A stretch of 64,000 nucleotides of DNA from Echinicola strongylocentroti (GCF_003260975.1 NZ_CP030041.1:4157501-4221500); one strand, 5' to 3'; shown: positions 18,948-27,519, counted from the stretch's first letter. Numbers and translations: made by a program. Notes: a model not told the origin generated them from the sequence alone.

Positions 18948-21900
18948 ATGAGGGAGCGGCGAGCAAATATTCTGCTAGGCAAATGGGAGATGGTCATGAT
19001 ATTGGTCGCCTTTTGCTGTTTTCCAGCGTTCAGCCAAGTGGAGGTGTGCAAATGGGTGAAAACGCCATCGAATGCTGATTCACTTTACTTTAAGCTGGAT
19101 TCTCTTACGGCGCATGAACATTCCATCACCTTTATGGGTGACGATAGTTACCCGTGGAAGTATGATTCCGATACGGGTTTTATCACCATCTATCAAGGGG
19201 ATGGTTCATTTGCCGATTCGTTGGAAATTTGCTATCGACGCTTTCCCTATGATTTCGGTAAGCAATTTGCCAATCGTACCTTGGAGGATGATTACGACTC
19301 CATGGCCTATTTCAAAAAGGTCCAATCTGTGGAAGCAGCGGTCTACGACTTTAGGGAAGAGATTTTTCCCTCAGGAAAACTGAACAAATCAGGAAGTTTG
19401 ACACGGGGGATTTCCTTTGGCAATACCCAGAATGTTTTTGTCAACTCTGCCCTTAATCTCCAAATGGATGGCCAACTTACCGATGACCTTTTTGTTCGCG
19501 CCAGCATAACTGACCAAAACGTCCCTTTTCAACCCCAAGGAAATACCCAGCAGGTGCAGGATTTTGACAATGTACTGGTAGAGCTGTACAATGACCACCT
19601 CAGTCTGAAAGCAGGGGATGTAGTGTTTCGGGAGAGAAAATCCACCTTTTTGAAGTACTATAAAAACGTACAAGGGCTTCAACTGACAACGGATTATAAT
19701 GTCAATGATAAGTGGAAAGCATCCACTCAGGTGGGAGCGTCTATCGCCAAAGGCAAATTCAATTCCGTTCAAATGGATATTCAGGAAGGGGTCTTGGGGC
19801 CTTACCGGATTCCTGGACCGGAAAATGAACGATACATTATCGTAATGGCCAATTCCGAACGAGTGTTTTTAGATGGCAAGCAGCTAAAAAGAGGGTTTAA
19901 CCATGATTACATCATTGATTATAACCAAGGCCAGATTACCTTTACCACCAATGTGCTGATCACCCAATACACTAGGGTAAGAATAGATTATGAATACTCA
20001 GAACGGAATTTTTCCCGCTCCATTTTGACAGCAAATCATATTCAGCAAAGCGAAAAGGCGAGTTTTTATATCAATTATTACAAAGAGCAGGACAACCGAA
20101 ACCGCCCATTGTTTGATGAATATTCCGAAGCAGATAAGCGGTTACTATCGGAGGTAGGAGATGACCTTACGGCAGCAGCAGTTCCCCGTGTGGACAGTGT
20201 GGGATATGATGTTAATCGGATTTTGTACCGAAAAATCACCGATTTGGATGCGGAAGGAAATCTCCTGACGTATTTTGAATATTCCACGGATAAAGAACTC
20301 GCCCATTTTGAGGTGACATTTACGGATGTAGGTGCCGGCAATGGGAGCTACCGACGAAAGGAACAACTTGCAAACGGCTTTGTCTATGAATATGTGGCTC
20401 CGCAAAATGGGCAGCTACAGGGAGATTACACCATTTATTCATTGCTTCCGGCTCCCAGTAAAAAGCAAATGATGACTGCGGGTGGAGAAATAAAGTTGAG
20501 CCCCTATGAAAAAATCTATGGAGAAGGAGCGGTGTCCAACCAAGATGTGAATTTGTTTTCTGAATTGGGCAATCAGGACGATAAAGGTTATGGGCTGAAA
20601 GGGGGGATGGTATCTGAGGGGAGAAAAATGAGCTGGCTACAGGGCTACCAATTGAAGGCGGCTACAGAACTCGAATATAACTCCTTGGACTTTAGGTTTA
20701 TTGATCGACAGCGATACATAGAGTTTGATAGGGATTGGGGGCTGTCACCAGAAGATATGGAAGTGCCGACTAGTGAAAAACTAGCGATGGCCAATGTGGG
20801 TTTTTTTAAGGATCCCTCCAACGAATTTTCTTATCAGGTCAATTACCGGAAACGTGGAGAGCAGCTGGAGGGAACACAGCATCGAGCCAAATTATACCAT
20901 CAACTGGGAAAAAGATGGTTTACTCGTCAGGACCTCTTTTTGCTAAACAGCCAGGCGCTATCGACTCTTTCTGAGTGGGCCAGGTACGATGCAACTGTTT
21001 TTTACCGCTCCAAAATCCTAGTACCAGGATATGAGTTTAATGTGGATAGAAATAGGGTGATGAATAGTGAAGAGGATTCTGTGATCAGTAGCGCAATGAA
21101 CTATCTATCACATAAATTTTACGTTCGCTCCAATGATACGTTGCCCTATAGTTTTTTTGCGGATGTCAGTTGGAGAGAGGATAGGTTTCCTGTGGATGGT
21201 AGCATGCTTCCCGACACCAAGGCATTAACGACCAATTACGGTTTGCAGAAGCGGTTTGGTCAGCACGATATTAAGGGGACGCTGACGTATAGACGACTAA
21301 ATCACTTAAGGGGAAGTGAGGCTGAAGAAAGTACCGTGATGGGAAGACTGGATTACTTTAGCAATTTGCTGGAAAATAATATCCGGAATGAGTTGAGCTA
21401 TGCCATTGGGAATGGTCAGGAGCTAAGGCGGGAGTTTGTTTACCTTCCGGTGCCGACGGGAGAAGGTACGCACACTTGGCGGGATGATAATGAGGATGGC
21501 GTTCAGCAATTGGAGGAATTTTATCAGGCCATCAATCCCGAGGAGAAAAACTATATCAGGGTTTTTACACCAACAGACGACTATATCCAAGCGTACACCA
21601 CGCTGTTTAACTATCGCCTTAACGCCCAATTTCCGGGCCAATGGAGAGATGAAACTGGGGTGAAAAAACTGCTGGGAAAGTTTTCGAATACGACTAGTTG
21701 GAATGTAGAAAAGAAGATCACTGCTGGGGATTTCTGGGCTCGGGTAAGTCCTTTGGCCAAGGGTGTTGCACCAGAAGACTTGGTGTCCCTGAGGGAGGTG
21801 TTTCGTTCTACGCTGTTCTTTAACCGTACATCTGCTGTCTATGGGGCTGATATCCGTATATTATCGAGCCGCAATAAGCAATTGCTGACGGGAGGTTTTG

Positions 21901-22442
21901 AAGAGAACAGTCAACAGGACTGGCGGATCACTGGTCGGGTGAATTTTAATAGATTGGTTAATCTACGGATATTGGGCAGTATGGGCCAGAGAGTGGCGCT
22001 TTCGGATTATTTAGAAAATAGGAATTACCATGTGGACCAGTTTGGCTCTGGGCCAGAGCTTACTTGGCAACCGTCTACTTTTTTTAGAACATCTTTAAAT
22101 TATCGCTACACACATAAAGTGAATGTAGAAAACAGGGAATACGAGGAAAAAGCCGGTCTCCATGAGTTGACCATAGAAGCACGCTATGCCAAGGCCATCA
22201 AAACTACTGTGAATGCCCTCTTGAAATACACGCAGATCGAATATAATGGGCAGGCAAACTCTCCTGTGGGCTACGAAATGCTGGAGGCACTCACCGTAGG
22301 CAGTAATATTTCCTGGAGCCTTAATTGGATCCAGAAAATAGGGGAAGGCCTCCAATTGAATTTGACCTATGAAGGCAGGGACTCGGAAGGCTTGGAGCGT
22401 TTGGTCCATACCGGCAGGATGCAGGTTTCTGCGCTGTTTTGA
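18948..22442 (+). CDS. Large outer-membrane beta-barrel protein, SprA-related conserved protein
   Basis: 1164 residues with an N-terminal signal peptide (hydrophobic core MVMILVAFCCFPAFSQ). The region around residues 140-240 (GSLTRGISFGNTQNVFVNS, then DNVLVELYNDHLSLKAGDVV) resembles a segment found in SprA and in large conserved Bacteroidota surface proteins. The rest is rich in alternating aromatic and polar residues, as in beta-barrel strands. It has no TonB plug and is not a SusC. SprA itself is the roughly 2400-residue translocon of the type 9 secretion system; this protein is half that length and is a relative at best. It begins 6 bases after the giant kinase. Function unknown; an envelope role is inferred. 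Confidence 0.8.
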   Translation: MRERRANILLGKWEMVMILVAFCCFPAFSQVEVCKWVKTPSNADSLYFKLDSLTAHEHSITFMGDDSYPWKYDSDTGFITIYQGDGSFADSLEICYRRFPYDFGKQFANRTLEDDYDSMAYFKKVQSVEAAVYDFREEIFPSGKLNKSGSLTRGISFGNTQNVFVNSALNLQMDGQLTDDLFVRASITDQNVPFQPQGNTQQVQDFDNVLVELYNDHLSLKAGDVVFRERKSTFLKYYKNVQGLQLTTDYNVNDKWKASTQVGASIAKGKFNSVQMDIQEGVLGPYRIPGPENERYIIVMANSERVFLDGKQLKRGFNHDYIIDYNQGQITFTTNVLITQYTRVRIDYEYSERNFSRSILTANHIQQSEKASFYINYYKEQDNRNRPLFDEYSEADKRLLSEVGDDLTAAAVPRVDSVGYDVNRILYRKITDLDAEGNLLTYFEYSTDKELAHFEVTFTDVGAGNGSYRRKEQLANGFVYEYVAPQNGQLQGDYTIYSLLPAPSKKQMMTAGGEIKLSPYEKIYGEGAVSNQDVNLFSELGNQDDKGYGLKGGMVSEGRKMSWLQGYQLKAATELEYNSLDFRFIDRQRYIEFDRDWGLSPEDMEVPTSEKLAMANVGFFKDPSNEFSYQVNYRKRGEQLEGTQHRAKLYHQLGKRWFTRQDLFLLNSQALSTLSEWARYDATVFYRSKILVPGYEFNVDRNRVMNSEEDSVISSAMNYLSHKFYVRSNDTLPYSFFADVSWREDRFPVDGSMLPDTKALTTNYGLQKRFGQHDIKGTLTYRRLNHLRGSEAEESTVMGRLDYFSNLLENNIRNELSYAIGNGQELRREFVYLPVPTGEGTHTWRDDNEDGVQQLEEFYQAINPEEKNYIRVFTPTDDYIQAYTTLFNYRLNAQFPGQWRDETGVKKLLGKFSNTTSWNVEKKITAGDFWARVSPLAKGVAPEDLVSLREVFRSTLFFNRTSAVYGADIRILSSRNKQLLTGGFEENSQQDWRITGRVNFNRLVNLRILGSMGQRVALSDYLENRNYHVDQFGSGPELTWQPSTFFRTSLNYRYTHKVNVENREYEEKAGLHELTIEARYAKAIKTTVNALLKYTQIEYNGQANSPVGYEMLEALTVGSNISWSLNWIQKIGEGLQLNLTYEGRDSEGLERLVHTGRMQVSALF

Positions 22443-22462
22443 TAGCTCTTATTCATTTTGGG

Positions 22463-23446
22463 TCAAAGGTAAATCCTGTTTAAGCCATCCAGTTCACCAT
22501 CGAAGACGATGAATTTTTCACCTGTTCTGAAGTTGATTTTCTGTTGATATGTTGTGAGGGATTTCCAAAACACCTCATGATCGGGCAGTTGGATTTCATC
22601 GAAGGTTTTCTGCGGTAGTGCATGAAAGGCCAAGTTATAAAGCCCGTGAGGGATCAGTCCGAGTATCTTCAGGAAAGGATTGTGAAATTCATGGACCCAT
22701 GTAGCCCTTCTGTAGCCAGCACAAATTTCTGCCAGCTCTCGAGACATGGCTGGCGTATCTTTTTCAATAAGTGCCAATAAATACTGAATAAGTGAACGGT
22801 CAAATTTGCCCACCTTCTGTGTAAGGTGTTTTTTGGCCTTTCCGGTACTTTCATCAAGCCATTTGGGATCCTGATGGATAATGGAAATCAGGAGATTGGC
22901 ACAGGTGACGGAGAATTTATGGCCGTTTTTGGTCAATCCTGCTTCCTTCGGAAACATTTTTAGTGCCAGCGCTAGGTCATTTCCGGCATAACTTTCCATC
23001 ACCTGATTGAAATGGATGCAATGATCCGTCCCAGAGGCAAGCAGCCGATGGCGATAAAAGGATAGCCTGTTATAGCTGTAAAGTGCATCGTTTAGCAGCT
23101 TTAGGTCTTTTTCATAAAAAGCATCATGGATCCCGATATTTAATAAAGCTTCGACATCTGAGGGCAATGTTATTCTAAATATGGCATCAGTACGGTCCAG
23201 CTTGCTCAGGTGTTCAGGGACCTGCTCCCGGGCTAGAATTTCGTCCAATTTTTGGTCACGTTTTCGGAAACGGACTAAGCACTCTTCTACAGATTTCTGA
23301 TCCAATGAAGCATATAGCTTATCCAACAGCCTTTTGTCGACCTTGGGGTTGGTAGTCATAATTAAAAAACTTGGTATATCCTTCAAATATAGTTGATATC
23401 CATCTTCATCCAACAAAAGGTGGGATATAGTCCAGGTCAAAGGCAT
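22463..23446 (-). CDS. Unrecognised 327-residue mostly helical protein
   Basis: I do not recognise this family. The product is soluble, without signal peptide or membrane span. Predicted content is largely helical, with repeated Leu-rich stretches (LLNDALYSYNRLSFYRH, FDRSLIQYLLALIEKD) and a closing GELDGLNRIYL. Two starts are possible: ATG at 23446 or the later ATG at 23359 (MTTNPKVDKRLL); the first gives an extra 29 residues with a hydrophobic beta-like segment (YQLYLKDIPSFLIM). It is convergent with the outer-membrane protein gene, with only 20 bases between the stops. The size and helical build resemble some immunity-type proteins, but no neighbouring toxin is visible, so this is only a thought. 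Confidence 0.7.
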   Translation of the reverse strand: MPLTWTISHLLLDEDGYQLYLKDIPSFLIMTTNPKVDKRLLDKLYASLDQKSVEECLVRFRKRDQKLDEILAREQVPEHLSKLDRTDAIFRITLPSDVEALLNIGIHDAFYEKDLKLLNDALYSYNRLSFYRHRLLASGTDHCIHFNQVMESYAGNDLALALKMFPKEAGLTKNGHKFSVTCANLLISIIHQDPKWLDESTGKAKKHLTQKVGKFDRSLIQYLLALIEKDTPAMSRELAEICAGYRRATWVHEFHNPFLKILGLIPHGLYNLAFHALPQKTFDEIQLPDHEVFWKSLTTYQQKINFRTGEKFIVFDGELDGLNRIYL

Positions 23447-23482
23447 TTAAAAAAAATGTTCCTATTTGCATTTATATCTGCC

Positions 23483-23571
23483 GTTCCTACGGAACTTACC
23501 CTTTTGTGTGTAATCATTTTTGGTGCAGGTGGTCACTTGCACCTTCTATATGTCCCTCCGCCAAAGGCGGA
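23483..23571. repeat. Cluster of three small hairpins
   Basis: Three perfect or near-perfect hairpins lie within 90 bases: GTTCC-TAC-GGAAC at 23483-23495, GGTGCA...TGCACC at 23522-23543, and TCCGCC-AAA-GGCGGA at 23557-23571. They lie between the unrecognised gene and the first MITE-like element. No gene overlaps them. Their purpose is unknown; they look like repetitive extragenic palindromes. Confidence 0.6.
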
Positions 23572-23610
23572 TTAGGCAGGATGCTCAGTTGCTAACGCAT
23601 ATTTGGGTTT

Positions 23611-24019
23611 CAATGCCGTTTAGTTAGTGTGTATCTGGAAAATATGGGTTCTATATTTTTTCCTTGGGCAGTTATTTTTCTAGCTAAATTCCTAGGTGTT
23701 TTTCATCCCTTTACCTTTGTTACTTTTTTGCTTCAGGTCAAAAAAGTAACCAAAAAACCCCGCCGCTGTGCATCTATTGGCCTAAAATTAAAACCTCCCC
23801 TTATGCAGGCAAACTCCTCCTTTTCTAGCTGCCAACATTCTTTTTGGCCAGCATTTCGTCAAACAAGCCTGCCTTCTTGCCCCCGCTTTTTAATTTCTTA
23901 ACGCCCAATATCTGCAAGGCGGATCCATTTTATACATGTAAAAAAAGGCTATGGATTAAAACCATAATTCTCTCAAAGGACGATCCGTATTGGAAAACCT
24001 TCTTAACTAAACGATATTG
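23611..24019. mobile_element. MITE-like element, family 2, copy 1
   Basis: It begins with CAATGCCGTTTAGTTAG at 23611-23627 and ends with an imperfect inverted copy, TAACTAAACGATATTG, near 24004-24019. The first 60 bases and the stretch 23851-23929 are nearly identical to 40271-40330 and 40331-40408 of the second copy, which lacks the 180 bases in between. Inside lies a perfect 11-base inverted repeat (GTTACTTTTTT 23719-23729, AAAAAAGTAAC 23740-23750). It encodes no recognisable protein. The interpretation as a non-autonomous transposable element is inferred from the terminal inverted repeats and dispersion. Confidence 0.6.
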
Positions 24020-24170
24020 ATATTCCGGGTTAAACTTATCTAAATCATTCTCTCCACTTGGACAGACAGGTGCGATGCTTTATTCGTCCTCTAAATCAAC
24101 TGATGTCCTTGCTCTTTCAGCATTTGCCGCGACAGGCTGCTGCTATTCCTAATGTACAAACTGGGGCTAA

Positions 24171-24260
24171 GTGCCAGCGGCACGATAAATTTAGTAACCT
24201 GCGGATTCATCCGCAGGAGCTCAACTTCTCCTCAACCTCCCGAAGGAGTGCCAGCGGCAC
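24171..24260. repeat. Small palindromes in the gap before the glycosidase gene
   Basis: GTGCC-AGC-GGCAC occurs twice, at 24171-24183 and 24248-24260, and CTGCGGAT-TC-ATCCGCAG is a perfect palindrome at 24199-24216. A related hairpin (GTGCC-GTA-GGTAC) occurs at 27364-27376. Between 24020 and 24295 I see no credible gene. Confidence 0.55.
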
Positions 24261-24295
24261 GGATGATAGCTATGCCTATACGAAAAGTGTTTCCC

Positions 24296-24469
24296 TTAAA
24301 CCCGGATTATGCGTTGGGAATCGTAGTGAGAGCTGAAATTGCAAGAAAATCAGTTAGTTTGGAGGCATTAGCATAGCACCGCTACGGTTATGCCGAAAAC
24401 TAAAGTGAAACGACTGATTTTGAAGCAGTTTCAGGTCGCAACAGATAGGCTAATGCATATTCCGGGTTA
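24296..24469. mobile_element. MITE-like element, family 1, copy A
   Basis: A 174-base element bounded by TTAAACCCGGATTATGCGTT and its inverted counterpart GCTAATGCATATTCCGGGTT. Its interior is the reverse complement of copy B at 28571-28763 over nearly its whole length, and it matches copy C at 40891-41066 more weakly. There is no coding potential. A central region around 24366-24395 (GGCATTAGCATAGCACCGCTACGG) also differs from copy B in having a weaker palindrome. Confidence 0.7.
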
Positions 24470-24613
24470 AAAACACTAAACGCATTTGCCCAGGGATATA
24501 GTCATCAGTTGGGAACTGATTGGTTAGTTAAAAAAATAAACAAAGGTGGTTATTGATGATAAAAATTTTTAATTTAAACTTTTGATAATTAATAACCCAT
24601 TACATTAAACACT

Positions 24614-25756
24614 ATGAGGAAAATACTTACCCTATTGTTTGCTGTCAGCGTGTTGGTGAGTTGTTCTGGCAACAAGCAACAGCAAGAGACCGAAGCGCAG
24701 GAAGCAGCAATCACCAAGATACCGGTCCATGCGTGGATGGGCGGCTATAACGACAAGCCTGAATCGGAAATCCGAGAGGCCTTTACCAAGTTTAAGCATC
24801 ATGGCATAGATGCACTGATGTACAATGGCGGCCATAATCCGGAAGATTATAAGAAAGTAGGCAGGATCGCCAAGGAGGTGGGGCTGGGCTTTCACGCTTG
24901 GATCCCCACGATGGTGCAGCACAAGACTGATGAACTCAAGGCGGAGTGGTATGCCGTTAACCGCAATGGAGAATCAGCCCTCGAAAAGCCTGCATATGTG
25001 CCTCATTATACCTTTCTGTGCCCGAGCAAGTCAGGAACCTACGAGTTTCTAGAAAAAATGTACAGCAGTGTGGCCGAGGTGGAGGAAGTGGATGCCATTC
25101 ACTTGGATTATATCCGGTTTCCCGATGTGATTCTTGCGAGAGGGCTGTGGGACAAGTACGGCCTAACGATGAATAAAGAACACCCGCAATTTGATTATTG
25201 CTACTGTGATCAGTGTACTGGTGACTTTAAGGCCAAGACAGGAATCGATATCAAGTCCGCAGAAGACCCCACGCAAGTGCAGGAATGGAAACAGTTTCGT
25301 TATGACCTCATTACCAGTATCGTCAACAGGCTCTCAAAGAAGGTGCACGAACATGGTAAAGAAATCAATGCTGCCGTCTTCCCTGGCCCTTCTACAGCCA
25401 TGAAACTGGTACGACAGCAGTGGAACAAGTGGAACCTAGATGCAGTGTTTCCCATGAACTATAATGACTTTTACCTAGAAGGTACAGATTGGATCGGTGA
25501 AGTGGTCAAGGAAGAAGTAAACAGCGTAAGCGGTGAGCGTCCCATTTATAGCGGCTTGTTTATTTGCCCAGATCCAGAGAAGAAGGCCGAAATAGAAGAC
25601 CCGGAAGGTCACGGGCTGCTACCAAGTGAGCTGGGAGCTGCCATCCATCAATCCATGGAAAATGGGGCTACAGGAATTTGTCTGTTCACACCCGGGAGGA
25701 TGACAGATGAGCATTGGGTGGAGCTGGAAAAAGCGATTTACCCAAGTGGTAAGTAG
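24614..25756 (+). CDS. Lipoprotein of the family 10-like glycoside hydrolase group (GHL10/DUF187)
   Basis: 380 residues. A lipoprotein signal ends at LVSC with Cys17. The body is a single TIM-barrel-like domain with the motif HLDYIRFP near residues 160-167, typical of GHL10 proteins, and acidic residues after predicted strands (AVFPGPST, DAVFPMNYNDF). A cysteine-rich turn YCYCDQCTGDF near residue 195 is also common in this group. Likely an outer-membrane-anchored glycosidase; the substrate is not known. It stands alone on + and ends in a strong hairpin terminator. Upstream is 140 bases of AT-rich DNA after MITE copy A. Confidence 0.85.
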   Translation: MRKILTLLFAVSVLVSCSGNKQQQETEAQEAAITKIPVHAWMGGYNDKPESEIREAFTKFKHHGIDALMYNGGHNPEDYKKVGRIAKEVGLGFHAWIPTMVQHKTDELKAEWYAVNRNGESALEKPAYVPHYTFLCPSKSGTYEFLEKMYSSVAEVEEVDAIHLDYIRFPDVILARGLWDKYGLTMNKEHPQFDYCYCDQCTGDFKAKTGIDIKSAEDPTQVQEWKQFRYDLITSIVNRLSKKVHEHGKEINAAVFPGPSTAMKLVRQQWNKWNLDAVFPMNYNDFYLEGTDWIGEVVKEEVNSVSGERPIYSGLFICPDPEKKAEIEDPEGHGLLPSELGAAIHQSMENGATGICLFTPGRMTDEHWVELEKAIYPSGK

Positions 25757-25803
25757 TTGATATTTTGTACTAGGTATAGGGTATCTAGAATGATCAACTC
25801 AAT

Positions 25804-25846
25804 AAAAAACCATCCAGTGCATAGCTTCAGCGCTGGATGGTTTTTA
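25804..25846. terminator. Bidirectional terminator
   Basis: AAAAACCATCCAG (ending 25817) pairs with CTGGATGGTTTTT (25833-25845) in a long, nearly perfect stem flanked by A on one side and T on the other. It can therefore end transcription from the glycosidase gene on + and from the small lipoprotein genes on -. It marks the outer edge of the tandem lipoprotein array. Confidence 0.85.
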
Positions 25847-26093
25847 AATTATTTATTGTTGTTCGAATTACGGTTGATTACCTAGTTATGCCGGGTCTCC
25901 GCCCCGGCATTTGGTAGCTTTGAGTCTCTGACTCAAGTAAGTCAATAGCAGTATCGGGACTCCACTTCTGTTACCTCACTACAAAGTCGGCGGGACAATG
26001 GGATAATCAGCCAAGTTGTAATTCAAACAGGAAGTGGATCTACTAAAATTTCTCAAAACTCAAGCTGTCAGCGGTTATGGTAACCCAGTATTC
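25842..26093 (-). repeat. Direct repeat unit 1 of the tandem lipoprotein array
   Basis: 252 bases that align without gaps to 26417-26668, with about 16 mismatches counted by hand. The repeat covers the last 17 codons of the lipoprotein gene and about 200 bases of its 3' flank. The flank contains a GC hairpin (ATGCCGGG...CCCGGCAT) and a second hairpin, TTGAGTC-TCT-GACTCAA. The matching bases are denser here than in the rest of the two genes. Confidence 0.85.
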
Positions 26094-26417
26094 GGCAGAC
26101 CCTTCTAATAACCTATTATTGGTGTAATATCCAGCATTACGTTTGAGGTTATCATTACCTTCTACCTCAAAGGAAAATGTACCGTCACTTCCTTGGAGGT
26201 CTGGTGTATAGTTATATTTAACAACCGTACCGTCAGCTGGCAAGTGAATGACTTCAGTACCAAACATTTCCGCAGAATTTGTAGGGGTTATGCTTAATTG
26301 GACCTCTCCGATTTCACTTTTAGCGTGAATTTCCAATTCCTTAGGAGATTCGTAAATATGTCCACAAGACATGCAGGTTAATATTGCAAATGCATTTATA
26401 ACTAATCTATTAATCAT
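26043..26417 (-). CDS. Small lipoprotein, tandem paralogue 1
   Basis: 124 residues. Lipoprotein signal with Cys18 (LTCMSC). The body shares with its upstream neighbour the motifs HxKSxIGExQL (about residues 31-41), a DG turn, GSDGTFSFEVEG and an almost identical C terminus (EYWVTITxDSLSFEKF). The family is not one I can name; the predicted fold is all-beta. The start codon touches the end of the second direct repeat, so the repeat behind paralogue 2 also supplies the 5' flank of this gene. Probably a cell-surface or periplasmic lipoprotein of unknown function, produced by tandem duplication. Confidence 0.75.
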   Translation of the reverse strand: MINRLVINAFAILTCMSCGHIYESPKELEIHAKSEIGEVQLSITPTNSAEMFGTEVIHLPADGTVVKYNYTPDLQGSDGTFSFEVEGNDNLKRNAGYYTNNRLLEGSAEYWVTITADSLSFEKF

Positions 26418-26668
26418 TTTAAATTATTTATTGTTGTTCGAATTACGGTTGATTACCTGGTTATGACGGGTCTCCGCCCCGGCATTTGGTAGCTTTGAGT
26501 CTCTGACTCAAGTAAGTCAATAGCAGTATCGTGACTCCACTACTGTGATCCCACGACAAAGTCGACGGGACAATGGGATAGTCAGCCAAGTTGTTATTCA
26601 AACAGGAAGTGGATATGCTAAAATTTTTCAAAACTCAAGCTGTCGTCGGTTATGGTAACCCAGTATTC
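26417..26668 (-). repeat. Direct repeat unit 2 of the tandem lipoprotein array
   Basis: Second copy of the 252-base repeat described at 25842-26093. It contains the 3' end of paralogue 2 and its 3' flank and abuts the start codon of paralogue 1. One arm of the GC hairpin carries a mismatch in this copy (ATGACGGG), while the TTGAGTC-TCT-GACTCAA hairpin is unchanged. Confidence 0.85.
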
Positions 26669-26998
26669 CGGATCTATCAGTACACCGCTTGGATAGGAAA
26701 TATAATAATGGTTTATGGTGTCGGTCAAATTCTCTTCCCCTACTACTCCAACCACGAGAAACCCTTCTCCATTACTCCCTTTGAAGCTTGGTTTCCACTT
26801 GAAGCTGCCGGCAGAACCGTCTTCCGACAAGTGGAAAGTCGTCGAATCAGTCGTGGAATCATAACCCGTGGTGATGACCCAGAGCTGTGCTTCACCAATG
26901 TCACTTTTCGAATGGAAAGCTAATGTAGGCTTCCTCTCTTCACTGCTTGTATGACAAGAAAAGCAAAGGATTATTAATGAAATAACGATCAGTCTCAT
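26618..26998 (-). CDS. Small lipoprotein, tandem paralogue 2
   Basis: 126 residues. Lipoprotein signal with Cys15 (LCFSC). It shares FHSKSDIGEAQL, LSEDG, GSNGEG, a V-G-EENL segment and the C-terminal EYWVTITDDSLSFEKF with paralogue 1, while the middle has diverged strongly. The near identity of the last codons and the 3' flank against a divergent body suggests recombination or gene conversion at the 3' end. Both genes point away from the direct-repeat region at 27.1-27.5 kb. Function unknown. Confidence 0.75.
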   Translation of the reverse strand: MRLIVISLIILCFSCHTSSEERKPTLAFHSKSDIGEAQLWVITTGYDSTTDSTTFHLSEDGSAGSFKWKPSFKGSNGEGFLVVGVVGEENLTDTINHYYISYPSGVLIDPEYWVTITDDSLSFEKF

Positions 26999-27068
26999 TT
27001 TTTATAATTTATCTATCAATAAAATATATCAAATTTTCGCCTCTTACTGCATCTAATCCGGTTTAGTA

Positions 27069-27179
27069 GATCAAACAATGCGTATTTGCTTGCCCTGTTC
27101 AGTACCTACGGCACTGCTGGGATGCTTTATCCGCTTTCTGTTACCAAGCTAATGCTCCTAACGGGGCATCCCTGCTGAC
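27069..27179. repeat. 111-base direct repeat, copy 1
   Basis: Differs from 27409-27519 at only three positions by hand count. It contains GTACC-TAC-GGCAC, a hairpin also seen inverted at 27364-27376. The stretch 26999-27664 holds no gene I can support; its content is this repeat pair and short hairpins. Confidence 0.8.
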
Positions 27180-27408
27180 CACCGTTGTTCCGACAGCTAT
27201 GCTGCTGACCCATTAGCATTGAGTTTTTAACTCAAAACCACCTATTGGTTGGTTTTATGAGAAGCTAGGTACGGCGTATTCCAATACCTTTACCATAGGC
27301 TTAGGAGCATCATGCCGTAGGTATGAAAGCTTGGTAATGGCTGTAAACATCAGTCTCCTGTAATGTGCCGTAGGTACATCACTTTGGATCAATTAGATTT
27401 CTCAAGAA

Positions 27409-27519
27409 GATCAAGCAATGCATATTTGCTTGCCCTGTTCAGTACCTACGGCACTGTTGGGATGCTTTATCCGCTTTCTGTTACCAAGCTAATGCTCCTA
27501 ACGGGGCATCCCTGCTGAC
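27409..27519. repeat. 111-base direct repeat, copy 2
   Basis: Second copy of the repeat at 27069-27179, 340 bases downstream in the same orientation. The segment between the copies (27180-27408) contains a rough inverted version of part of the repeat (around 27290-27345, GGCTTAGGAGCAT and CTTGGTAA), so the block may have arisen by several rearrangements. Confidence 0.8.

Noticed and set aside
23629..23901. Possible small protein of 90 codons within the family 2 element
   Set aside because: Composition is not protein-like, and the other copy of the element does not keep the frame because it lacks the middle 180 bases.
26591..26923. Open frame of 110 codons on + opposite the second tandem lipoprotein
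   Set aside because: The minus strand has a signal peptide, lipobox and a paralogue, so this is its shadow.
25842..26998. Integron cassette array
   Set aside because: The repeated flank has hairpins but I see no attC-type core pairs and no integrase gene.
27069..27519. CRISPR-like array
   Set aside because: Only two long direct repeats 340 bases apart, no regular spacers and no cas genes in the window.
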